The notes beneath the pieces are model-generated. The model had not been told where the DNA came from, did not search any database, and was given only the letters and a program-made list of their open reading frames with translations. Made by a program: the position numbers and the translations under genes. DNA of 64,000 nucleotides, from the NCBI RefSeq assembly GCF_003130255.1, contig NZ_NRCN01000001.1:1730501-1794500 (forward strand). The letters run 5' to 3'. This document shows positions 26,883 to 35,806 of the stretch, piece after piece. The stretch is from Aggregatibacter kilianii. GTDB lineage: Bacteria; Pseudomonadota; Gammaproteobacteria; Enterobacterales; Pasteurellaceae. Position 1 is the stretch's first letter; every line of letters begins with the position of its first letter.

Positions 26883-27560
26883 ATGTCTTTTGCCGATAAA
26901 AAATTAAGTGAAATTGCGATTTCAGTCCCAGGATCAACCGCACTTTTACGTGAATATGATTTGGATTTTTGTTGTGGTGGTGCTGATACATTAGGTGCTG
27001 CAGCGGCAGAGAAAAATTTGAATTTAGCGGAAATTGAAGCGCGTTTAACAGAATTACAAAATAGTAAAAAGCAGGATGATGAGCAGCGTTGGTTGACTGC
27101 ACCTTATGCCGATATGATTAATCACATTATTCACCGTTATCATGAACGTCATAAACAACAGCTTTCCGAACTTTTTGTCTTGGCAGAGCGCGTAGAATCC
27201 GTTCACGGCGATCGTGATGATTGTCCAATTGGCGTTGCCGCTGAAATTCAAAATATTTATGCCGATTTAAGTAGTCATATGATGAAAGAAGAACAAATTT
27301 TGTTCCCGATGATCAAAATGGGTAACTATGCGATGGCAAGAATGCCGATTCAAGTGATGGAACATGAACATGCAGAGCATGGGGATCACTTGGAAGTATT
27401 AAAATCATTAACCAATAATTTAACGCCGCCGGCAGATGCTTGTAACACTTGGCGCGCACTATATAGCGGAATCCAAGAATTTATGGATGATTTAATGATG
27501 CATATTCACACGGAAAATAATATTCTCTTTCCACGTGTGATTGAGGAAGGTAGTAGATAA
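26883..27560 (+). CDS. ytfE: Iron-sulfur cluster repair protein YtfE (RIC)
   Basis: YtfE is a cytoplasmic di-iron hemerythrin-like protein that repairs Fe-S clusters damaged by nitric oxide or peroxide. The N-terminal ScdA domain contains the DFCCGG motif near residue 28. The di-iron site is formed by HRYHERHKQQ, MKEEQILFPMI, EHEHAEHGDHL and HIHTENNILFPR. Length 225 is typical (E. coli 220). A USS overlaps codons about 20-22 (TALL). The start is preceded by GGGGGA. It is monocistronic with its own terminator. The isc cluster elsewhere in this window would supply the clusters it mends. Confidence 0.95.
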   Translation: MSFADKKLSEIAISVPGSTALLREYDLDFCCGGADTLGAAAAEKNLNLAEIEARLTELQNSKKQDDEQRWLTAPYADMINHIIHRYHERHKQQLSELFVLAERVESVHGDRDDCPIGVAAEIQNIYADLSSHMMKEEQILFPMIKMGNYAMARMPIQVMEHEHAEHGDHLEVLKSLTNNLTPPADACNTWRALYSGIQEFMDDLMMHIHTENNILFPRVIEEGSR

Positions 27561-27586
27561 AATTTGTACAACAATTTATATTTGTT

Positions 27587-27617
27587 AAAGCCATTAAATA
27601 TGATGTTTAATGGCTTT
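27587..27617 (+). terminator. Terminator after ytfE
   Basis: A perfect 12-bp stem (AAAGCCATTAAA / TTTAATGGCTTT) with a 7-base loop, followed by TT and AT-rich DNA, 27 bp after the ytfE stop. Confidence 0.85.
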
Positions 27618-27918
27618 TTATTACTTAAAGTTATGTTGCTTATTGGGTGATGGTTTTGGTGTTGTTTTTTTATTTTTTTTTAACTTATTAATCCATATTT
27701 GTCTATTATTTGTTCTTATCTTATGAATTTTTATTATTATTTTTAATTGAACTTTTTGATTTTTACACTTTTTTAATAATTTATTTATGATATAAAGGTG
27801 CCTAAAAGCAGGGAGGCTAAAATCATAGTGTCCCTCTTTTTATAAAAGGACTTGGCTCTTCTCTATATTGGGCTAATCCCAAAATATTATTCTTTTCTTT
27901 ATACATAAGGATTAATCA
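27618..27918 (+). promoter_or_regulatory. AT-rich promoter and structured leader of the autotransporter gene
   Basis: A gene-free stretch of very low GC. It has T7-A-T9 tracts at 27665-27681, a candidate -10 in TATGATATAAAGG (about 27785-27797) and two hairpins downstream. Hairpin 1 is GGGAGGCT / AGTGTCCC (27811-27818 / 27827-27834, one mismatch) followed by TCTTTTTAT, like a terminator. Hairpin 2 is TTGGG / CCCAA (27868-27872 / 27878-27882), extendable with flanking AT pairs. The ribosome site AAGGA is at about 27907. Confidence 0.5.
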
Positions 27919-29661
27919 ATGAAATACCAATTATTAAAACGTACTGCAGTTGCTTTGTTTATTACTGGTGTTGTATCCGGTAGCGCATTTGCAACAGATC
28001 CATTTAGTGAAGCTTTTGCAAAGGCTGGCCAACAATTAAAGGATGATTTGAAAAAAGAAACCGAGGTTCAACTTAATCAAGTTAAAGCGGACAATGAGAA
28101 AGCAATCGCTGAAAATCAAGCGAAAAATGTAAAATATTTTACAAATACTGCAAAAGTGATTGAAGAGATCGCTACAGCTCATGACGGTTTAACCAATGAA
28201 GTTATCGAGTTAGATAAAAAAGCTGATGGCATTAAAAATGATTTAACGAAGACAAATGAAAATGTTGATAAGTTAAATGGCCGTGTTGATGGCCTAGTAG
28301 ATTATGCAAATAATCTCGGTAAAGATATGGATGATGCTATCGACGAAATCGTGAAAATTAAACAAACTCATAACGAAGCTGTAGATTCTATTAATGCTGA
28401 AATTGAAAGAGTTACTGACTATTTATTAGAAGGCATTGATGATAACGCTGCAAAAATTGATGAAAATGCAGAAGAAATTGCTAAATTAAAAGCGACTTCT
28501 TCTTTTGCAGATGCATCTAAAATTGAAGCAAACACGAATGCCCTTAAAAAGAAAGCGAATATTTCTGACGTAAATGATCGTTTCCAAGCAACCGGTGAAG
28601 CTTTAGAAGCAGTATCCAATCAAGTTGCAGATAATGCTACTAGCATTGAAGCAAACACGAATGCCCTTAAAAAGAAAGCGAATATTTCTGACGTAAATGA
28701 GCGTTTCCAAGCAACAGGTGAAGCTTTAGAAGCTGTATCCAACCAAGTTGCAGATAATGCTACTAGCATTGAAGCGGTAAATAAAGATGTTGAGAATATT
28801 AAACAAGTACACAATGAATTAGCTGATCATGTAACATCAGAAATTAATCGGGTGACTGATTATGTCAATGATATGTCTGATGATATCGATAGCAATAGAG
28901 AAAATATCAAAACTGTTGCAAAGACAATGGTAGAGGGTTTTGAAGCTGTTTCTGAAGATGTTAAAAATAATCAGCGTGCAATTGAAAACGTCAATAAAGA
29001 TGTTGAGAAAAATACTCAAGATATCCGTGTTCAAAAAGCAAGCATTGATGCTAAAGCCGGTAAAAAATATGTTGATGATAAATTAGCTGATAAAGCTGAC
29101 AAAGCAGAGTTAGCAAATAAAGCAGATCAAGCCACTGTGGAAAATTATCACAACAGCCTTGTTAAAGCTCATGAAAGTACACAAAAAGCGGTTGATGATA
29201 ATAAAACTAAAATTGCAGCCAATAAAGTAGCTGTAACGAAAAATGAGGCTGCGATTAAAGATAACAAAGAAGCTGTAGCGAAAAATGAAGCGGCGATTAA
29301 AGCGAATACAGCAGGTATTGCTCAGTTAAAATCTGCACAGCAACAAAGTGTTACTGCTCTAAAAGCTAAAATTGACCAAAACAGTGCCCGTATTGATCAA
29401 CTTGATAATCGTGTAAGCGATTTAGATAAAGAAGTGAAAAATGGTTTAGCGGCTCAAGCGGCATTAAACGGATTGTTCCAACCGTATAATGTTGGCAAAG
29501 TCAACATGAGTGCTGCTGTAGGCGGTTATAAATCCAAAACAGCATTAGCTGTAGGTACAGGTTACCGTTTCAATGAAAACGTTGCGGCTAAAGCCGGTGT
29601 GGCATTTAGCACAAATGGTGGCGGTGCAACCTATAATGCGGGTGTGAACTTTGAATGGTAA
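27919..29661 (+). CDS. YadA-type trimeric autotransporter, mostly stalk
   Basis: A 580-residue surface protein of the trimeric autotransporter class (type Vc). A signal peptide covers 1-25 (ends SGSAFA). Residues 30-510 are almost wholly heptad-like coiled coil rich in Lys, Asp, Asn and Ala, with repeated NxxAIxxN and KADKAEL units. The C-terminal anchor (about 517-580) starts [19 protein letters not shown] and ends in aromatic Trp, as for the 4-strand barrel segment. No YadA-like head repeats (SVAIG) are visible. Residues 202-242 and 243-283 are a 41-residue tandem repeat. Length and layout recall the ApiA/Omp100 adhesins of Aggregatibacter, but I cannot prove orthology. GC content is lower than in neighbours. 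Confidence 0.9.
   Translation: MKYQLLKRTAVALFITGVVSGSAFATDPFSEAFAKAGQQLKDDLKKETEVQLNQVKADNEKAIAENQAKNVKYFTNTAKVIEEIATAHDGLTNEVIELDKKADGIKNDLTKTNENVDKLNGRVDGLVDYANNLGKDMDDAIDEIVKIKQTHNEAVDSINAEIERVTDYLLEGIDDNAAKIDENAEEIAKLKATSSFADASKIEANTNALKKKANISDVNDRFQATGEALEAVSNQVADNATSIEANTNALKKKANISDVNERFQATGEALEAVSNQVADNATSIEAVNKDVENIKQVHNELADHVTSEINRVTDYVNDMSDDIDSNRENIKTVAKTMVEGFEAVSEDVKNNQRAIENVNKDVEKNTQDIRVQKASIDAKAGKKYVDDKLADKADKAELANKADQATVENYHNSLVKAHESTQKAVDDNKTKIAANKVAVTKNEAAIKDNKEAVAKNEAAIKANTAGIAQLKSAQQQSVTALKAKIDQNSARIDQLDNRVSDLDKEVKNGLAAQAALNGLFQPYNVGKVNMSAAVGGYKSKTALAVGTGYRFNENVAAKAGVAFSTNGGGATYNAGVNFEW
28522..28767 (+). repeat. Two tandem 123-bp repeats inside the autotransporter gene
   Basis: Two near-identical 123-bp units run 28522-28644 and 28645-28767; the start of a third (ATTGAAGC) follows at 28768. 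Each encodes 41 residues beginning [18 protein letters not shown]. The copies differ at only a few bases (for example Asp/Glu in VNDRF/VNERF), which indicates a recent duplication that keeps the coiled-coil phase. Confidence 0.95.
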
Positions 29662-29718
29662 TTCCATTTAAAGTGCGGTCAAAAAATCGGATATTTTGAT
29701 TGTACACCGGATAAAAAT

Positions 29719-29753
29719 AAAACCACTTTCAATGATTGAAAGTGGTTTTTTTT
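29719..29753 (+). terminator. Terminator after the autotransporter gene
   Basis: A 14-bp perfect stem (AAAACCACTTTCAA / TTGAAAGTGGTTTT) with a 3-base loop and a run of T's. It lies between convergent genes and may also serve ettA, since AAAA precedes the stem. A USS sits just upstream (about 29670). Confidence 0.93.
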
Positions 29754-29769
29754 TGTTTTAGCAATAACG

Positions 29770-31440
29770 TTATTTCGCAATGCGTTTATATTTAATGCGG
29801 TGTGGTTGAAGCGCTTCCGAGCCGAAGGTTTTCTTCTTCCATTCTTCATAATCGGAGAAGTTGCCTTCGTAGAAGGTTACTTTGCCTTCGTCGCCGTAGT
29901 CTAAAATATGGGTAGCGATACGGTCTAAAAACCAGCGGTCATGGGAGATAACCATAGCGCAGCCCGGGAATTCCAAGATAGCATTTTCCAATGCACGTAA
30001 GGTTTCCACATCAAGGTCGTTAGTCGGTTCGTCCAGTAACAATACGTTGCCGCCGGCTTGTAACAATTTTGCTAGATGCAAGCGACCGCGTTCACCGCCG
30101 GAAAGTTCGCCCACGCGTTTTTGCTGATCTACGCCTTTGAAGTTAAAACGACCAACATAGGCACGGCTTGGAATTTCAAAGTTGCCAATGCGCAAGATGT
30201 CCTGCCCATGAGAGACTTCTTCCCACACCGTTTTACTGTCATCCATGGCATCGCGGAATTGATCTACGGAAGCCAGTACCACGGTTTCTCCTAAGGTGAT
30301 GGAGCCGGAATCCGGTTGTTCTTTGCCGGAAAGCATACGGAATAGCGTGGATTTACCCGCACCGTTAGGTCCGATAATCCCAACGATGGCACCTTTCGGA
30401 ATGCTGAAAGACAAATCATCGATTAAAGTGCGGTCGCCATAGGATTTATTTAAATTCTGCACTTCAATGACTTTATCACCTAAGCGTGGACCCGGTGGAA
30501 TAAAGAGTTCGTTAGTTTCGTTACGTTTTTGATATTCCCCGGAATTAAGCTCATCAAAGCGAGCCATACGCGCCTTGCTTTTTGCTTGGCGACCTTTTGG
30601 ATTTTGGCGCACCCATTCCAATTCTTTCTCAATGGATTTTTGGCGGGCAGATTCTTGCGCCTGTTCTTGCGCCAAGCGTTTTTCTTTTTGTTCCAACCAA
30701 GAAGAGTAGTTGCCTTCCCAAGGAATGCCTTCTCCACGGTCAAGTTCTAAAATCCAACCGGCAACGTTATCCAAGAAGTAACGGTCGTGGGTAATTGCCA
30801 CCACGGTGCCTTCGTAGTCATGCAAGAAGCGCTCTAACCACGCCACGGATTCTGCATCCAAGTGGTTGGTCGGTTCGTCTAACAATAACATATCCGGTTT
30901 TTCGAGCAATAAACGGCAAAGTGCCACACGACGGCGTTCTCCCCCAGATAAATGTTCGATTTTGGCATCCCAGTCCGGTAAACGTAACGCATCGGCGGCG
31001 CGTTCTAATTGGTTGTCTAAATTATGTCCATCGTGTGCTTGAATAATGGCTTCCAATTGTGCCTGTTCGGCGGCAAGCTTATCGAAATCGGCGTCAGGAT
31101 CGGCATAAAGTGCGTATACTTCATCTAAACGGTTTAAGGCTTGTTTTACTTCGCCCACAGCTTCTTCAATAGCTTCACGCACGGTTTGCTGCGGTTCGAG
31201 TTTCGGTTCTTGTGGAAGATAGCCGATTTTTATGCCGGGTTGTGGACGAGCTTCCCCTTCGATGTCTTTATCGATACCCGCCATGATGCGGAGTAGGGTG
31301 GATTTACCGGCGCCGTTTAAGCCGAGCACGCCGATTTTGGCTCCCGGAAAAAAACTCAGGGAAATATCTTTTAAAATATGACGTTTCGGCGGGACAACCT
31401 TGCCTACTCGGTGCATCGTGTAAACGAATTGTGTTGACAT
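29770..31440 (-). CDS. ettA: Energy-dependent translational throttle protein EttA
   Basis: EttA is a ribosome-associated ABC-F ATPase that gates the first elongation step according to ADP/ATP level. I start at 31440 (MSTQFVYTMHRVGKVVPPKR, 556 residues), which matches the usual 555; an in-frame ATG 45 bases earlier lacks a good ribosome site. Two ABC cassettes are present, each with Walker A (GLNGAGKST near 37, GPNGAGKST near 356), signature (LSGGERRRVAL, LSGGERGRLHL) and Walker B (LLLDEPTNHLD, LLLDEPTNDLD). The arm and the linker between them are complete. It is not a membrane transporter. Confidence 0.96.
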   Translation of the reverse strand: MSTQFVYTMHRVGKVVPPKRHILKDISLSFFPGAKIGVLGLNGAGKSTLLRIMAGIDKDIEGEARPQPGIKIGYLPQEPKLEPQQTVREAIEEAVGEVKQALNRLDEVYALYADPDADFDKLAAEQAQLEAIIQAHDGHNLDNQLERAADALRLPDWDAKIEHLSGGERRRVALCRLLLEKPDMLLLDEPTNHLDAESVAWLERFLHDYEGTVVAITHDRYFLDNVAGWILELDRGEGIPWEGNYSSWLEQKEKRLAQEQAQESARQKSIEKELEWVRQNPKGRQAKSKARMARFDELNSGEYQKRNETNELFIPPGPRLGDKVIEVQNLNKSYGDRTLIDDLSFSIPKGAIVGIIGPNGAGKSTLFRMLSGKEQPDSGSITLGETVVLASVDQFRDAMDDSKTVWEEVSHGQDILRIGNFEIPSRAYVGRFNFKGVDQQKRVGELSGGERGRLHLAKLLQAGGNVLLLDEPTNDLDVETLRALENAILEFPGCAMVISHDRWFLDRIATHILDYGDEGKVTFYEGNFSDYEEWKKKTFGSEALQPHRIKYKRIAK

Positions 31441-31584
31441 AATTCTTCTCTGGTTAAGGAAAAAGTTAAGAAAAAGTGCGGTCATTTTTCGTTGCGTTTT
31501 TTGCGTCGTCGAATAACCCTTAGGAAATAAATAATGTGAGGGCTCATTCTACTTGATGTTGGTCTTTCGTGCCAATTTTTCCAA

Positions 31585-31614
31585 GGAAATTTTTGGTCTG
31601 TAAAAATTACTGAA
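31585..31614 (+). promoter_or_regulatory. Possible sigma-E type promoter of degP
   Basis: GGAAATT (31585-31591) and ACTGAA (31609-31614) resemble the sigma-E elements GGAACTT and TCTGA at about the right spacing (17 rather than 16). degP is a classic envelope-stress gene, but the match is imperfect. Confidence 0.3.
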
Positions 31615-31702
31615 CATTCAACTGTTTTTTTTGTCATACCAGTTATCGAAATCTCTAGTGGTTTCGTTGTTTTAAGATTGTTTTTATTGGAGAAAAAAAC
31701 TA

Positions 31703-33085
31703 ATGAAAAAACGTAATTTTGTGTTAACCGGTATTGCTTTAGGATTGAGTGTCTTAACTACACCAATGATCAGTCAAGCTGAAATTCCTACAGTAATAGA
31801 AGGTCAACAAGTTCCAAGCCTGGCACCAATGTTAGAAAAAGTTTTACCCTCTGTTGTTTCCATTTCAGTAGAAGGCAAACAAAAAGGCCGTTCAGCCGAA
31901 ATGGATGATGGCATTCCGGAGGAATTCAAGTTCTTCTTCGGCCCGGATATGTTTGATCGTGATCGCGCACCGCGTAATTTTAAAGGCATTGGTTCCGGGG
32001 CGATTATCAACGCAGAAAAAGGTTATGTTTTAACCAATAATCATGTGATTAAAGATGCAGATAACATCAGCGTGCAGCTTCAAGATGGCCGTGAATTTAA
32101 AGCGAAAGTAATCGGTGCCGATGAGATGTCCGACGTGGCGTTAATTCAAATCGAAAAACCGAAAAATTTGACCGCACTTAAGATTGCCGACTCCGATAAA
32201 TTACGTGTGGGTGATTTTACCGTGGCCATTGGCAACCCGTTCGGTTTAGGTCAAACTGTAACTTCCGGTATTGTGTCCGCGTTAGGCCGCTCTATGGGGG
32301 CTGATAACGGTATGTATGAAAACTACATTCAAACTGATGCCGCGGTCAACCGTGGAAATTCCGGTGGTCCGTTGATTAACTTGAAAGGCGAATTAATCGG
32401 TATCAATACTGCCATTATTTCTCCAAGTGGCGGCAATGCGGGAATTGCATTTGCTATCCCAAGTAACATGGCGAACAATTTAGTCCAACAAATTCTTGAA
32501 TTTGGTGAAGTGCGTCGCGGTATACTAGGTATTAAAGGTGGCGAACTCAATGCTGATCTGGCTCAAGCCTTTGACATTGAAGCGAAAAAAGGTGCCTTTG
32601 TGAGCGAAGTTATGCCGGGTTCCGCCGCCGATAAAGCAGGCTTAAAAGCCGGTGATGTCATTATTGCCATGAACGGTCAAGCGGTTTCCAGCTTTGCTGA
32701 AATGCGTGCGAAAATCGCGACTTCCGGTGCGGGCAAAGAAATTGAATTAACGTATTTACGTGATGGTAAATCTAATAGCACCAAAGTAACATTACAATCC
32801 GATGAACAAACCCAAACCAGCGCCAATAATTTGTTACCGGCATTGGATGGTGCAGAATTGAACAATTACGATGAAAAAGGCGTAAAAGGGGTGTCCATCA
32901 GTAAAATCAAACCAAACTCCTTAGCGGAACAACGTGGTTTGAAATCCGGTGATGTGATCATTGGTGTTAACCGCCAAAAAATTGAGAATTTAGGTCAATT
33001 ACGCAAAGCCTTGGATAGCAAACCATCCGCTGTTGCTTTAAATATTATTCGTGGCGACAGCAACTTCTATTTGTTGGTGCAGTAA
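31703..33085 (+). CDS. degP: Periplasmic serine protease/chaperone DegP (HtrA)
   Basis: A periplasmic quality-control protease that degrades or holds misfolded envelope proteins. Signal peptide 1-26 ends ISQA. The catalytic triad is His114 (TNNHVI), Asp144 (SDVALI) and Ser220 (GNSGGP). Two PDZ domains follow (about 270-360, GAFVSEVMPGSAADKAGLKAGD; and about 375-460, VSISKIKPNSLAEQRGLKSGD). At 460 residues with two PDZ domains it is DegP/DegQ type rather than DegS. An autotransporter gene nearby is a likely client class. Monocistronic, with GGAGA before the start. Confidence 0.95.
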   Translation: MKKRNFVLTGIALGLSVLTTPMISQAEIPTVIEGQQVPSLAPMLEKVLPSVVSISVEGKQKGRSAEMDDGIPEEFKFFFGPDMFDRDRAPRNFKGIGSGAIINAEKGYVLTNNHVIKDADNISVQLQDGREFKAKVIGADEMSDVALIQIEKPKNLTALKIADSDKLRVGDFTVAIGNPFGLGQTVTSGIVSALGRSMGADNGMYENYIQTDAAVNRGNSGGPLINLKGELIGINTAIISPSGGNAGIAFAIPSNMANNLVQQILEFGEVRRGILGIKGGELNADLAQAFDIEAKKGAFVSEVMPGSAADKAGLKAGDVIIAMNGQAVSSFAEMRAKIATSGAGKEIELTYLRDGKSNSTKVTLQSDEQTQTSANNLLPALDGAELNNYDEKGVKGVSISKIKPNSLAEQRGLKSGDVIIGVNRQKIENLGQLRKALDSKPSAVALNIIRGDSNFYLLVQ

Positions 33086-33102
33086 GGTCATCGTAAAAAA
33101 AC

Positions 33103-33131
33103 AAAAAAGGCGAATTTATTTCGCCTTTTTT
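33103..33131. terminator. Bidirectional terminator between degP and uvrB
   Basis: A 12-bp stem (AAAAAAGGCGAA / TTCGCCTTTTTT) with a 5-base loop between convergent genes; T-runs exist on both strands. Confidence 0.92.
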
Positions 33132-33162
33132 TATGAAAACACCGAGAAAAACGACCGCACTT

Positions 33163-35205
33163 TTACTCGCCAGATAACATAAAACTTTCTCGTAATTGCT
33201 GTAATTGATCACGCACGGAGGCAGCTTTTTCAAATTCCAAATCTTGCGCAAATTTATACATTTGCTGTTCCAATTTCTTAATTTGTTGTTGATATTCTTT
33301 CGGTGATGTAGGCACGGCATAAAGTGCGGTCGGTTCTGCCACCATTTTTCCGCGTTGTTTATTGGCTTTCGCTTTTTGATTGGCGCCCTGACCGATGTCT
33401 AACAATTCGCCCACTTTTTTATTTAACGCCTGTGGCACAATGCCGTGATCTTCATTGTATTTCGTTTGTTTTTCACGGCGGCGATTGGTTTCCGTAATGG
33501 CTTTTTCCATAGACTTGGTGATGCTGTCCGCATACAAAATCGCTTTACCATTCAAGTTTCGCGCGGCACGTCCGATGGTTTGAATTAAAGAACGTTCAGA
33601 ACGCAAGAAGCCTTCTTTATCCGCATCTAAAATCGCCACGAGTGATACTTCGGGAATATCCAAGCCTTCTCGTAATAAGTTAATCCCGACCAATACATCA
33701 AATTCGCCTAGGCGCAAATCACGGATAATTTCCACACGCTCCACCGTATCAATATCGGAGTGCAAATAACGCACTCGAATCCCGTGTTCATCTAAATAAT
33801 CCGTTAAATCCTCCGCCATTTTTTTGGTCAGCGTCGTCACTAAAACGCGCTCATTTTTATCCGCTCTTTGACGCGCTTCAGAAAGCAAATCATCCACTTG
33901 AATAGACACCGGGCGAATTTCAATTTGCGGATCGAGTAAGCCTGTTGGACGCACAACCTGATCGATAATTTCAGCGCCGGATTTTTCCAATTCATAAGGC
34001 CCCGGGGTAGCCGAAACATAGATGGTTTGCGGAGCCAAGCGTTCAAATTCTTCAAAACGTAACGGTCGGTTATCCAACGCCGAAGGCAAACGGAAACCAT
34101 ATTCCACCAACGTTTCTTTGCGGGAACGGTCGCCACGATACATCCCGCCAATTTGCGGCACGGTGACGTGGGATTCATCAATAATTAAAATGGCGTCGGA
34201 CGGCATATAGTCAAACAAAGTCGGTGGCGGTTCGCCTTCATTTCTGCCCGACAAATAACGTGAGTAGTTTTCAATCCCCGAGCAATAGCCCAACTCGTTC
34301 ATCATTTCAATATCAAATTGAGTACGTTGGCTGATTCGTTGTTCTTCTAACAATTTATTTTCTTTAATGAAATATTCCCGTCGTTGCGCCAACTCCACTT
34401 TGATTTTTTCAATGGCATCTAAAATGCGCTCGCGCGGTGTGACGTAGTGTGTTTTCGGATACACGGTGAAACGTGGGATAGCACCAAAACTGCTTCCGGT
34501 GAGCGGATCGAATAAGCTTAAACGCTCAATTTCATCATCAAATAATTCAATGCGTACTGCGCGCTCATCGGATTCTGCCGGGAAAATATCGATAATTTCC
34601 CCGCGCACACGAAACGTACCGCGCTGAAATGCCTGATCGTTACGCGTATATTGCAATTCTGCCAACTTCGCCAAAATCTGACGTTGATTGATTATCGCCC
34701 CTTGTTGCAAATGCAACATCATTTGCAAATAAGAATCTGGGTCGCCTAAACCATAAATGGCGGAAACTGAGGCGACCACAATGGTATCCCGACGTTCCAA
34801 AAAAGATTTGGTAGCCGACAAACGCATTTGCTCGATTTGATCGTTAATGGACGCATCTTTTTCAATGAAGGTATCACTGCTCGGCACATAGGCTTCCGGC
34901 TGATAATAATCATAGTAAGAGACGAAATATTCCACCGCATTTTCAGGAAAAAAAGCTTTCATTTCCGCGTAAAGCTGAGCCGCGAGCGTCTTATTCGGCG
35001 CAAGCAACATAGCGGGACGGTTTAATTGAGCGATTACATTGGCAATGGTAAAGGTTTTTCCGGAGCCGGTTACGCCCAACAAAGTTTGGTGCGCCAAGCC
35101 ATCCGTTAAATTTTCGGCCAATTTTTCGATAGCTTGCGGCTGATCTCCGGAGGGTTGGAAATCAGAATGGAGGATAAAAGGTTTCGTATTGATTTTTTCA
35201 GACAT
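33163..35205 (-). CDS. uvrB: Excinuclease ABC subunit B
   Basis: UvrB is the damage-verifying helicase-like subunit of nucleotide excision repair. I start at 35205 ([23 protein letters not shown], 680 residues). The ATG 60 bases upstream would add an unrelated extension. Walker A is [10 protein letters not shown], the damage-gripping hairpin is in [13 protein letters not shown], helicase motif VI is QTIGRAARN, and the C-terminal UVR motif ends [20 protein letters not shown] sits within the last 12 bases before the ATG, leaving no normal Shine-Dalgarno. No clear LexA box (CTG-N10-CAG) is visible upstream. Confidence 0.96.
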   Translation of the reverse strand: MSEKINTKPFILHSDFQPSGDQPQAIEKLAENLTDGLAHQTLLGVTGSGKTFTIANVIAQLNRPAMLLAPNKTLAAQLYAEMKAFFPENAVEYFVSYYDYYQPEAYVPSSDTFIEKDASINDQIEQMRLSATKSFLERRDTIVVASVSAIYGLGDPDSYLQMMLHLQQGAIINQRQILAKLAELQYTRNDQAFQRGTFRVRGEIIDIFPAESDERAVRIELFDDEIERLSLFDPLTGSSFGAIPRFTVYPKTHYVTPRERILDAIEKIKVELAQRREYFIKENKLLEEQRISQRTQFDIEMMNELGYCSGIENYSRYLSGRNEGEPPPTLFDYMPSDAILIIDESHVTVPQIGGMYRGDRSRKETLVEYGFRLPSALDNRPLRFEEFERLAPQTIYVSATPGPYELEKSGAEIIDQVVRPTGLLDPQIEIRPVSIQVDDLLSEARQRADKNERVLVTTLTKKMAEDLTDYLDEHGIRVRYLHSDIDTVERVEIIRDLRLGEFDVLVGINLLREGLDIPEVSLVAILDADKEGFLRSERSLIQTIGRAARNLNGKAILYADSITKSMEKAITETNRRREKQTKYNEDHGIVPQALNKKVGELLDIGQGANQKAKANKQRGKMVAEPTALYAVPTSPKEYQQQIKKLEQQMYKFAQDLEFEKAASVRDQLQQLRESFMLSGE

Positions 35206-35608
35206 AAAGTGCGGTCGATTCTTAGGATGTTTTTTTAATGCCGTGCATTCTAGCATATTTACCACTCCAAATTGAGTGATAAAAAATTAAGTTTTACACA
35301 GAGTTAGGGTTGTCAAGTGTGTGGCTTCACAAATTTATAAAAAAATTTTAAAAAATTCTCTAGATTTTTATTAACTAGTTGAAAAATAAGTAAATGTTAT
35401 TTTGCAATCAATTCCACTAAGAATTTCTGCGAAGCCTTATTTGAGCAGGGATTGGCTCATTTGTAAAATAATAATTCACAAACTTATCCACAGACTTTGT
35501 GGATAGAAAATTACAGTTGGAAATGTTAAAAAATTTTTAATTTGAGGTGTTGACAAGGAGTGGTCGGATAAGTAATATACGCGCCTATCTTTATTGATAC
35601 CAAATTCT
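35206..35608. other. AT-rich intergenic region with inverted DnaA boxes
   Basis: About 400 bp without a gene between uvrB and tRNA-Asn. It holds a perfect DnaA box TTATCCACA (35484-35492) facing a near-perfect one (35498-35506), making the palindrome TATCCACA-GACTT-TGTGGATA. Two weaker box-like 9-mers, TTTTACACA (35292-35300) and TAATTCACA (about 35470-35478), lie nearby. The 35330-35400 part is extremely AT-rich. A small hairpin TGAGC / GCTCA lies at about 35442-35460. I see no GATC sites here, which argues against a replication origin. Confidence 0.5.
35555..35590 (+). promoter_or_regulatory. Sigma-70 promoter of tRNA-Asn
   Basis: TTGACA and TAATAT are separated by exactly 17 bases, a near-consensus pair, ending about 30 bases before the mature tRNA. 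The GCGCC just after the -10 resembles a stringent-control discriminator common at stable RNA promoters. Confidence 0.8.
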
Positions 35609-35684
35609 TCCTCCTTAGTTCAGTCGGTAGAACGGTGGACTGTTAATCCATATGTCGCTGGTTCGAGTCCAGCAGGAGGAGCCA
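35609..35684 (+). tRNA. tRNA-Asn (anticodon GTT)
   Basis: A 76-base cloverleaf. The acceptor stem TCCTCCT / AGGAGGA is perfect, followed by discriminator G and an encoded CCA. The D arm contains AGTTCAGTCGGTAGAAC, the anticodon loop is CTGTTAA (GTT, Asn) on stem GTGGA / TCCAT, and the T arm is CTGGTTCGAGTCCAG. It has its own promoter and terminator and stands alone. Confidence 0.97.
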
Positions 35685-35750
35685 ATTTTTTCTTTTGGAT
35701 AGTTTTTATTTGTCTCCTTTTATAAAAGCTAAGCATACCAAAGGAATTTG

Positions 35751-35785
35751 AGCCCATATCCTCCTTATGGGCTTTTATTTTTTCT
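35751..35785 (+). terminator. Terminator after tRNA-Asn
   Basis: AGCCCATA (35751-35758) and TATGGGCT (35766-35773) form a perfect 8-bp stem with a 7-base loop, followed by TTTATTTTTT. Confidence 0.85.
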
Positions 35786-35806
35786 GCTGAAACCTTTCAT
35801 TTCTTT

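Noticed and set aside
28522-28767. Assembly error as the cause of the 123-bp repeat
   Set aside because: The two units differ at several bases and continue into a partial third unit, so a real duplication is more likely; long reads would settle it.
35280-35510. Replication origin suggested by DnaA boxes and AT-rich DNA
   Set aside because: Only two good boxes, no GATC sites, and no mnmG, mioC, dnaA or similar origin neighbours.
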